Shown: piece by piece, positions 1 to 4,750 of the stretch
Layout of the letters: each line of letters starts with the position of its first letter
Numbering within the stretch: the first letter of the stretch is position 1
Assembly: GCA_948496895.1 (NCBI GenBank)
Contig: CAOOJO010000171.1
Span: 1 to 6,196, forward strand
Reading direction: 5' to 3'
DNA length: 6,196 bases
Source of the DNA: an uncultured Acetatifactor sp.
GTDB lineage: Bacteria > Bacillota > Clostridia > Lachnospirales > Lachnospiraceae
Made by a program: the position numbers and the translations under genes
The notes under the pieces: model-generated
Databases searched by the model: none
The model's input: the letters and a program-made list of their open reading frames with translations, nothing else
Told to the model about the DNA's origin: nothing

Positions 1-1
1 C

Positions 2-106
2 CTGCCCCTGCAGGATGACATCGCCTCGGTGGCGTACTGGTACCAGACACTGCCCGCCGCTGCCTTCCCGCCGCTGCCGGATAAGGATTATCTGGAGAAC
101 ATTTAA
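2..106 (+). CDS. C-terminal end of a DUF2961 / GH172-type glycoside hydrolase (5' truncated by window)
   Basis: An open frame enters from the left edge and stops at TAA 104-106, giving 34 residues. They include QDDIASVAYWYQ followed by a proline-rich FPPLPDKDYLENI end. The pattern 'DDI-S-VAYWYQ...PFPPLP' is what I recall from the extreme C-terminus of DUF2961 proteins, now glycoside hydrolase family 172, whose characterised members act on fructofuranosyl or arabinofuranosyl linkages. Only the tail is present, so substrate and catalytic residues cannot be judged. The stop lies 43 bp before the GH20 gene with no terminator between them, so the two probably share a transcript. The family call rests on a short but distinctive motif. 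Confidence 0.72.
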   Translation: MPLQDDIASVAYWYQTLPAAAFPPLPDKDYLENI

Positions 107-149
107 GGCTGGAAGAATCGTAATGTCGAGGAAAGGATAGGAAAACAGG

Positions 150-1799
150 ATGGAGAATACGAAAGGAACTGTTGCCTTTAAAAGGTTTGGGACTATGCTG
201 GATTGCTCCAGAAACGCGGTGATGACAGTGGGGGCGCTGAAAAGATGGATTGACCTGACTGTGGATCTGGGCTACAATACGCTGCTGCTTTACATAGAAG
301 ATACCTATGAGATCGAGGGGGAGCCTTACTTTGGGTATATGCGGGGCAGATATAGCAGGGAAGAACTGAAGAAGGTGGACCGCTATGCCCGGTCTAAGGG
401 GATGGAGCTGATTCCCTGTATCCAGACGCTGGCCCATTTGAACGCGATAGTCAGATGGCCTGCCTACCAGCAGCATGTTGACACAGGAGACATCCTGCTG
501 GCAGGCGACGAGGCCGTGTATGAGCTGATCGACAGGATGTTCGCGACGATGTCGGAGTGCTTTGGCAGCAGGACGGTCAATATCGGCATGGATGAAGCCC
601 ATATGATTGGACGGGGGAAGTATTACGATCTGCATGGCGACAGAGACAGGTCGCAGATTCTCGTGGAGCATGTGAAGCGGGTGGCGGAGATCGGCAGGAA
701 GCACGGACTGACGCTGGCCATGTGGTCAGACATGTTCTTCCGGCTGGCTGCGGGCGGGGAATATTATGACCAGGATGCCGATATCGATGAGAGCATAAAG
801 GAGCAGATTCCGGATAATGTGGAGCTGATCTACTGGGACTATTATTCCACGGAAAAAGCCCGGTATGACGGGATGCTTTCCGCCCATAATAAATTAAAGG
901 AAGGCACCTGGTTCGCGGGCGGACTGTGGACCTGGATGGGGTTCGCGCCGCATAACGGTTACAGTATCAAGGCCACAGAGGCCGCGCTGCTCAGCTGCAG
1001 GGAACAAGGCATCAGGGATGTCTTCCTCACCATGTGGGGGGATAATGGCGGCGAGTGCTCCAGGTTCGCCATGCTTCCGGCGCTTTTTTACGCGGCGGAG
1101 CTGGCCAGGGGAAATAACGACCGGGACGATATCGAAGAGAAATTTGAAAGGAAGTATGGAATTTCCTTTGATGAATTCCTGCTGCTGGATCTGCCGGGCA
1201 CGCCGGGAGTCTCGGACGATCATGTCCGCGATGCGGAGAAATATCTGCTGTATAACGACTGCTTCATGGGCCTGCTGGACTCTACTCTGGCAGGGGAGGA
1301 AGGGGCGAAATACGCAGCCTGCGGCCAGCGGATCGGAAAGGTGCAAAAGGCGGGAGAGTGGGGCGGCCTCTTCGAGACGCAGAAAGCGCTCTGCGAAGTG
1401 TTGGAGCTGAAGGCGCAGCTGGGTATGCGGACGCATGAAATCTACGCTGCGGTGAGAAAAGGTGTCGGCGAGGATGAAAGCAGGTGCGCACTGGAAGAGC
1501 TGCTGTCGGACTACCGGAAAGTGCTGGAGAGATTGGAGCGGTTTTACGAAGCATACAAAAAGCAATGGTTCGCGGAGAACAAGCCCCATGGCTTTGATGT
1601 GCAGGACATCCGCCTGGGTGGCCTGTCCAGGCGGATTCAAAGCTGTCTGGACAGACTGGAGGAGCTGTATCATGGCAGGATACAGGTCATCGAGGAGCTG
1701 GAAGAGGAACAGCTGGACATCCAGGGAGGAAATGGTGCGCCGGGGGTGGCGCTATACTTCAACAGCTGGAGCACCAACGTGACTGCCAATGTGATATAG
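150..1799 (+). CDS. Glycoside hydrolase family 20 beta-N-acetylhexosaminidase-like protein, intracellular
   Basis: This 549-residue protein should release terminal beta-linked N-acetylhexosamine (GlcNAc or GalNAc) from oligosaccharides. Residues about 10-320 look like a GH20 (beta/alpha)8 barrel: GYNTLLLYIEDTYE (41-54), IPCIQTLAHL (88-97), and the family's catalytic Asp-Glu pair in VNIGMDEAH (D148, E149). Aromatic active-site strands follow at AMWSDM (190-195), IYWDYY (227-232), GLWTW (258-262) and TMWGDNGGE (294-302). Residues about 330-549 form a helical C-terminal region of the kind seen in intracellular GcnA-like enzymes. There is no signal peptide or membrane segment, so it should act in the cytoplasm on imported sugars. 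The ATG has purine-rich sites upstream (AGGAAAGG 129-136 and AGG 139-141). It follows the GH172-type gene by 43 bp and ends 88 bp before a terminator, so it is the last gene of its unit. Exact substrate is not determinable. Confidence 0.88.
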   Translation: MENTKGTVAFKRFGTMLDCSRNAVMTVGALKRWIDLTVDLGYNTLLLYIEDTYEIEGEPYFGYMRGRYSREELKKVDRYARSKGMELIPCIQTLAHLNAIVRWPAYQQHVDTGDILLAGDEAVYELIDRMFATMSECFGSRTVNIGMDEAHMIGRGKYYDLHGDRDRSQILVEHVKRVAEIGRKHGLTLAMWSDMFFRLAAGGEYYDQDADIDESIKEQIPDNVELIYWDYYSTEKARYDGMLSAHNKLKEGTWFAGGLWTWMGFAPHNGYSIKATEAALLSCREQGIRDVFLTMWGDNGGECSRFAMLPALFYAAELARGNNDRDDIEEKFERKYGISFDEFLLLDLPGTPGVSDDHVRDAEKYLLYNDCFMGLLDSTLAGEEGAKYAACGQRIGKVQKAGEWGGLFETQKALCEVLELKAQLGMRTHEIYAAVRKGVGEDESRCALEELLSDYRKVLERLERFYEAYKKQWFAENKPHGFDVQDIRLGGLSRRIQSCLDRLEELYHGRIQVIEELEEEQLDIQGGNGAPGVALYFNSWSTNVTANVI

Positions 1800-1813
1800 G
1801 GGCTGCGGCCTCT

Positions 1814-1828
1814 CCGGCTTTGAGCCGG
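1814..1828 (+). other. Small perfect hairpin after the GH20 stop
   Basis: CCGGCT (1814-1819) and AGCCGG (1823-1828) form a 6-bp perfect stem with a TTG loop, 15 bp after the GH20 stop codon. No T-run follows, so it is not a terminator by itself. It may simply structure the 3' untranslated region before the terminator at 1888-1918. Confidence 0.35.
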
Positions 1829-1887
1829 GCATGGTGAACGTAGCTTCACATCGGAAGGTGTGATTTTACACAATGAAGATTGGGACG

Positions 1888-1918
1888 ATCCCCGGCATGA
1901 ACAGTGCCGGGGATTTTT
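1888..1918 (+). terminator. Rho-independent terminator after GH20 gene
   Basis: A perfect 10-bp stem, ATCCCCGGCA (1888-1897) with TGCCGGGGAT (1905-1914), has a 7-nt loop and is followed by a T-run to 1918. The reverse complement has no good T-run, so it works for + strand transcripts. The surrounding 39 bp (1880-1918) recur almost unchanged at 2781-2819. Confidence 0.93.
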
Positions 1919-1938
1919 CGGCGAATTCTGATAGGCAG

Positions 1939-1967
1939 TAGACATCTTTCTGATATAGGGATATAAT
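1939..1967 (+). promoter_or_regulatory. Sigma-A type promoter for the 85-aa protein / retropepsin-like cassette
   Basis: A -35 box TAGACA (1939-1944, 5 of 6 to TTGACA) and a perfect -10 box TATAAT (1962-1967) are separated by an ideal 17 bp. Transcription should start near 1974, leaving about 70 nt of leader before the ATG at 2044. The promoter sits just after the terminator at 1888-1918, marking an independent transcription unit. I see no clear operator. Confidence 0.8.
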
Positions 1968-2043
1968 ACAAGATAACAGAATCATAATAAAGAATCCTGA
2001 TGGAAGGGTTCATGCAGACAGCGAGATTTGAAAGGAGCTTTCT

Positions 2044-2301
2044 ATGAAATCTGCGAAGCTGAAACTAGAAGATCTTAGAGTCGGCGATATTGTGTCAGAA
2101 ACCAGCCTAAGTGGCATTTATAATGTCTATATAACACTTGTGGACGCAAAGATTGTGGGAGAGGACATTGTCGGCAGAATTGCATATATCGGCAGGGATT
2201 TGAATGAAGAGGCAGACAGGGCTGTGGCGGAAAATGACAACATTTGTGCCATATATAATGATATAGACGAGGTTGAAGGAGAGGTAACATATGATGAGTA
2301 A
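2044..2301 (+). CDS. Small acidic protein of unknown function (85 aa), first gene of the cassette
   Basis: I do not recognise a named family. The 85-residue product is rich in Asp and Glu, especially in the last 30 residues (for example NDIDEVEGEVTYDE at 72-85). It has no signal peptide, no transmembrane segment and no Cys-based metal motif beyond a lone Cys. Residues about 5-55 alternate hydrophobic and charged residues (DLRVGDIVSE, YNVYITLVD, IVGRIAYIG), which suggests a small mostly-beta fold. The start is well supported: AAAGGAG (2031-2037) lies 6 nt before the ATG, and a strong promoter lies about 75 bp upstream. The stop overlaps the next gene's start (ATGATGAGTAA, 2291-2301), implying translational coupling and perhaps a shared function with the retropepsin-like protein. 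Sampled sequence is about 40% GC, well below the flanking housekeeping genes. Confidence 0.82.
   Translation: MKSAKLKLEDLRVGDIVSETSLSGIYNVYITLVDAKIVGEDIVGRIAYIGRDLNEEADRAVAENDNICAIYNDIDEVEGEVTYDE
2276..2284 (+). promoter_or_regulatory. Ribosome binding site fixing the start of the retropepsin-like gene
   Basis: AAGGAGAGG lies inside the 3' end of the 85-aa coding sequence, 6 nt before ATG 2291 and 9 nt before ATG 2294. It supports a real start here, well upstream of the frame that encodes most of the protease. This is the main evidence that the downstream reading frame is the displaced remainder of one longer gene. Confidence 0.72.
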
Positions 2302-2757
2302 AGGTTACCTGGTTTCGACATTGGAGAATAACTGCTTTTATGTGAAGGCAGAAATCTGTCTTCATGGGAAGACGAGCTGCAATATAAACAATTGGCAATT
2401 GATTCGGGGCTAAGATTCCAGCGAAGCTATGGGGTAAGCGATACTGACGAAGTAAAGGCGAAGGATAAGAAGCTGGTAAAAGAAAACCGATTATTGGAAT
2501 GCACGGCTCTCAAGTTTACACATAGCGATATCCCGATTTCGCTAAATGGATATAGGATTAGGCATGATATAGCTGTAAACTATGACAGAACCAGCAATAT
2601 CCTGATAGGAATGGATATTCTGAAGGATTTCGACTTCCATTGTGGAGAGAGTGAATGGAATGGGGAATATCTGTTCCTGGGATGTTTAAAAGAGAATATA
2701 AATTCGGACTATTTAAATGAATTGTATAAACATTTCGGATACATAAGCCCATTGTGA
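2291..2757 (+). pseudogene. Retropepsin-like aspartic protease gene, split by a one-base frameshift
   Basis: Two overlapping frames appear to make one gene. The first (2291-2413, 40 codons) starts at a coupled ATG with a good ribosome site and contains FYVKAEICLHGK. The second is open from 2332 to the TGA at 2755-2757 and contains AIDSG (D codon 2401-2403) and, about 66 residues later, ILIGMDIL (from 2599). A D-T/S-G catalytic motif followed by a hydrophobic-hydrophobic-G-x-D motif is the signature of single-domain retropepsin-like proteases, which act as homodimers. Adding one base in GGGAAG (2366-2371) joins HGK to DELQYKQLAIDSG and gives about 155 residues, normal for such proteins. As written, the shift puts the catalytic Asp out of frame, so the gene is probably inactive unless this is a sequence error. 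A weak TTG start at 2392 could give a 121-residue product, but no good ribosome site supports it. DSGLR differs from the usual DTGA, so the family call is moderate. Confidence 0.62.
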
Positions 2758-2787
2758 ACGGACATAATTTTAGAATGGTTTTGGGAC

Positions 2788-2820
2788 AATCCCCGGCATG
2801 GAGCGTGCCGGGGATTTTTT
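2788..2820 (+). terminator. Rho-independent terminator after the retropepsin-like gene
   Basis: An 11-bp perfect stem, AATCCCCGGCA (2788-2798) with TGCCGGGGATT (2806-2816), encloses a 7-nt loop and runs into six Ts (2815-2820). It begins 31 bp after the TGA of the protease gene and closes the two-gene cassette. It is nearly the same sequence as the terminator at 1888-1918. Confidence 0.94.
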
Positions 2821-2839
2821 AGAATATCCGCCATTTCGC

Positions 2840-2869
2840 TTTACAACTGCCCGCCATGGTATGTATAAT
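2840..2869 (+). promoter_or_regulatory. Sigma-A type promoter for the Nudix hydrolase gene
   Basis: TTTACA (2840-2845, 5 of 6 to consensus) and TATAAT (2864-2869, perfect) are 18 bp apart. The predicted start near 2876 leaves a leader of about 32 nt before the ATG at 2908. The promoter lies 20 bp after the upstream terminator. With no terminator visible before pth, transcripts may continue into pth and beyond. Confidence 0.78.
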
Positions 2870-2907
2870 AAATAGGCGACTAAAAACAAAACCGACAGGA
2901 GCAGCCT

Positions 2908-3405
2908 ATGGAAATCTGGGACGCCTATGACAGGCAGGGAGCAAAGACAGGGACGGATCTGATACGCGGGGAAAAGATTGGAGAGGGCCTCTACCACCTG
3001 GTCTGTGAGATTGTGGTAAGGCATGCGGACGGGGACTATCTCCTGCTGCAGCGGGACTTCCGGAAGGAGGCCTACCCCGGCTTCGAGGAGATCGGCGCGG
3101 GAGGAAGCGCGCTGAAGGGGGAGACGCCCCTGCAGGGCGCCATCAGGGAGCTTCGGGAGGAGAGCGGGATAGAGGCCGGGGAGCTGGAGGAGCTGTACCG
3201 CATCGTGAACGACAGAAGCCATGCCATCCACCACGGCTATCTGTGCGTCACGGACGCGCCGAAGGATTCCATTGTGCTGCAGGAGGGCGAGACCATAGGC
3301 TATCGCTGGATAGGCAGGGAAGAGCTGATCGCCTTTTTCGACTCGGACAGATGCATCTCTGCCCAGAGGGAGAGGCTGAAGGAGTATATGGATTCCATTC
3401 GGTAA
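2908..3405 (+). CDS. Nudix hydrolase (165 aa)
   Basis: The protein carries a textbook Nudix box G-x5-E-x7-R-E-U-x-E-E-x-G-U at residues 66-88 (GSALKGE, seven residues, then RELREESGI). It should therefore hydrolyse a nucleoside diphosphate linked to another group, using divalent metal held by the box glutamates E81, E84 and E85. The N-terminus (EIWDAYDRQGAKTGTDLIRGE) resembles the opening of IPP-isomerase-like or YfcD-like Nudix proteins, in which a short N-terminal strand precedes the core. Substrate cannot be told from sequence, and true isopentenyl diphosphate isomerase activity is not indicated strongly enough to name it. The start is supported by CAGGAG (2896-2901), about 6 nt before the ATG, and by a promoter just upstream. 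No signal peptide is seen, so it should be cytoplasmic. It is followed by a 236-bp non-coding spacer before pth. Confidence 0.93.
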   Translation: MEIWDAYDRQGAKTGTDLIRGEKIGEGLYHLVCEIVVRHADGDYLLLQRDFRKEAYPGFEEIGAGGSALKGETPLQGAIRELREESGIEAGELEELYRIVNDRSHAIHHGYLCVTDAPKDSIVLQEGETIGYRWIGREELIAFFDSDRCISAQRERLKEYMDSIR

Positions 3406-3467
3406 AAGTGTGCAAAGGACTTTTCAGCGGCCCAGGTACACCGGCTGAGAGGTTTCAGGTTACAAAC

Positions 3468-3527
3468 GGAAGAATGTATTTAGTGCGGGCATTCTTCCAA
3501 GTGCGTTTTTGCTTTGCCTGCACTTGG
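3468..3527 (+). repeat. Two adjacent inverted repeats in the Nudix-pth spacer
   Basis: The 236-bp spacer (3406-3641) holds no convincing gene. Its clearest structure is GGAAGAATG (3468-3476) paired with CATTCTTCC (3490-3498), followed by CCAAGTGC (3497-3504) paired with GCACTTGG (3520-3527). The two stems share the CC at 3497-3498, so both cannot be complete at once. A smaller GC-rich hairpin, GGCG/CGCC (3537-3548), follows. No T-run sits directly after any stem, so none is a standard terminator. They could be a leader structure for pth, a transcript-processing site, or part of a dispersed small repeat. The sequence alone does not choose. Confidence 0.55.
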
Positions 3528-3641
3528 TTCATTGGTGGCGGTGCCGCCGAAGGAGACATGACGGGAAGCGGGAAGGCTTTCCGTGGATTTGAGGCAGGGA
3601 CAGGCCGGGCGGCGGGGCCGGAGGACAGGAGACAGATATAT

Positions 3642-4346
3642 ATGTATATTATTGTAGGGCTGGGGAACCCCGGCAGGGAATACGAGGGCACACGGCACAA
3701 CGTGGGCTTTCTGGTGCTGGATAAGCTGGCGGCGAAGGAGAACATCTCCATTCTGGAGAAGAAACACAGGGCCGTCATCGGCAAGGGCATGGCAGCGGGG
3801 CAGAAATGCGTCCTGGCCAAGCCCCAGACTTATATGAACCTAAGCGGCGAGTGCGTCAGGCAGCTGATCGACTTCTACAAGGTGGACGAGACCGCGGAGC
3901 TGATCGTCATCTCCGACGACGTGAGCCTGGAGGTGGGGCAGATCCGCATCCGCAAGAAGGGCAGCGCAGGCGGCCACAACGGCCTGAAGAACATCATCGC
4001 CCATCTGGGTCACGATTCTTTCATCCGGGTAAAGATGGGCGTGGGGGAGAAGCCCGCGGGCTGGGATCTGGTGGACTATGTGCTGGGGCGGTTCTCGCCG
4101 AAGGACAGGGAGGCCATGGACCAGGCCGCGGGCCGGGCGGCGGATGCCATCCGGACGATCATCGCGGAGGGGCCGGATGCTGCCATGAACCAGTTCAATA
4201 CCGTGAAGAAGCCGGCGAAGGATCCGAAAAAGCCGAAGGAGCTGAAAAAGCAGGGGGAGCCCGAGCAGGAAGCCCGGAAGCCGGAGGAATCCGCGTCCCC
4301 CGGTGAGCTGGCGGCGGGAGCAAAGTGCCGGGATATGGGGGCTTAG
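3642..4346 (+). CDS. pth: Peptidyl-tRNA hydrolase
   Basis: Pth cleaves peptidyl-tRNAs dropped by stalled ribosomes so the tRNA can be reused; it acts as a cytoplasmic monomer. Hallmarks are present: MYIIVGLGNPGREY at the start, TRHNVG with catalytic H19, N9, KPQTYMNLSG with N66, SDD with D92, and GSAGGHNGLK with N113. The position often Asp in the 'DDxDL' strand is Ser here (S95). I start at ATG 3642 because the family begins immediately before 'VGLGNPG' and CAGGAG lies at 3626-3631. The frame is open further upstream, but that sequence shows no homology to the family. The conserved core ends near residue 187. The remaining 47 residues are a Lys/Pro/Glu-rich, probably disordered tail, making 234 residues against a usual 185-195. 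The stop is 5 bp before the nucleotidyltransferase ATG. Confidence 0.97.
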   Translation: MYIIVGLGNPGREYEGTRHNVGFLVLDKLAAKENISILEKKHRAVIGKGMAAGQKCVLAKPQTYMNLSGECVRQLIDFYKVDETAELIVISDDVSLEVGQIRIRKKGSAGGHNGLKNIIAHLGHDSFIRVKMGVGEKPAGWDLVDYVLGRFSPKDREAMDQAAGRAADAIRTIIAEGPDAAMNQFNTVKKPAKDPKKPKELKKQGEPEQEARKPEESASPGELAAGAKCRDMGA

Positions 4347-4351
4347 TCCAT

Positions 4352-4741
4352 ATGTTTGATAAATATTCATTGGTGCAAAGGCTTCAGGAGCTTCCTTTTT
4401 CGAAAAAGGAATACTGGGTAGTTGCCGGAGGCGCTATGGTTCTGCATGGGTTTCGCTTACAAACACAGGATATTGATTTGGGATGTAGTACATCTCTGGC
4501 AGACAGACTGGAGCAGCAGGGGTACGCGGTCACGTACTGTGAAGATGGAACTAGAAAAATCCTATATTCTGAGGATGTGGAGATTTTTGAAAACTGGATT
4601 GAGGGGACAGTGGAAATAATGAACGGTGTTCCTGTTGTATGCGTAGAAGGACTGATACGGATGAAAAAGAAGCTGGGCAGAGAGAAAGATTTAGCAGATA
4701 TTGTATTAATAGAAAAGGCGAAAAAGGCAGCAAAGATTTAG
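4352..4741 (+). CDS. Small nucleotidyltransferase-fold protein (AbiEii/MNT-like, 129 aa)
   Basis: Residues 22-45 contain WVVAGGAMVLHGF followed by TQDIDLGC. This matches the nucleotidyltransferase pattern of a GG turn (26-27), then a D-x-D metal-binding pair (D40, D42). The C-terminal part, ending in GLIRMKKKLGREKDLADI, resembles the last helices of small AbiEii-like or MNT-like nucleotidyltransferases. The likely role is nucleotidyl transfer or substrate recognition, but the target is unknown, and a toxin role is possible rather than shown; no antitoxin partner is visible. A third acidic residue may be in DVEIFE (75-80). I prefer ATG 4352 because the homologous region begins there; GTG 4325 with GGGAG (4316-4320) is an alternative overlapping pth by 22 bp. 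The gene is AT-richer than pth and mfd on either side (a sampled 60 bp is about 38% GC), suggesting later insertion into the pth-mfd pair. Confidence 0.75.
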   Translation: MFDKYSLVQRLQELPFSKKEYWVVAGGAMVLHGFRLQTQDIDLGCSTSLADRLEQQGYAVTYCEDGTRKILYSEDVEIFENWIEGTVEIMNGVPVVCVEGLIRMKKKLGREKDLADIVLIEKAKKAAKI

Positions 4742-4745
4742 GAGG
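4740..4745 (+). promoter_or_regulatory. Consensus ribosome binding site of mfd, overlapping the upstream stop
   Basis: AGGAGG is a full match to the 16S anti-Shine-Dalgarno core and lies 5 nt before ATG 4751. Its first two bases belong to the TAG stop of the nucleotidyltransferase gene. This fixes the mfd start and points to coupled translation of the two genes. Confidence 0.8.
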
Positions 4746-4750
4746 ACGCA

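Larger units (their letters stand above)
1880..2819 (+). repeat. Pair of near-identical 39-bp terminator modules flanking the cassette (1880-1918 and 2781-2819)
   Basis: The two 39-bp copies align without gaps at an exact 901-bp offset, with 35 matches. Differences are at 1887, 1900, 1902 and 1903, so one flanks the stem and three are in the loop; both stem arms are identical. The shared stretch begins with TTGGGAC, which lies outside the hairpin. The copies bracket the promoter, the 85-aa gene and the split protease gene. Confidence 0.85.

Noticed and set aside
894..1673. Long antisense frame of 259 codons across the GH20 gene
   Set aside because: It lies entirely within a clear GH20 coding sequence and has no recognisable motif; codon bias in GC-rich genes leaves antisense frames open.
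2360..2375. Programmed ribosomal frameshift joining the two protease frames
   Set aside because: A -1 shift is needed, but no X-XXY-YYZ slippery heptamer is in the right phase around GGGAAG, and no obvious stimulatory hairpin follows. A simple one-base deletion is the better explanation, though the overlap 2332-2410 could be tested.
1880..2819. Insertion sequence or integron-like cassette bounded by the terminator repeats
   Set aside because: No transposase, integrase or terminal inverted repeats are visible, so I keep only the direct-repeat observation and do not call a mobile element.
3443..3450. GGCTGAGA, reminiscent of a TPP riboswitch core
   Set aside because: The partner segments of a TPP aptamer (the GGGGTGC-like arm and the ACCTGATCTGGATAATGCC-like block) are absent nearby, and no thiamine gene follows.
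3468..3527. Terminator for the Nudix gene
   Set aside because: The stems are moderate and not followed by a T-run; the Ts at 3506-3510 are in the loop of the second stem.
3243..3641. Upstream open extension of the pth frame (start at ATG 3243)
   Set aside because: It overlaps the Nudix gene in another frame and adds 133 residues with no resemblance to Pth. The family's usual N-terminus and a ribosome site are at 3626-3644. High GC explains the lack of stops.
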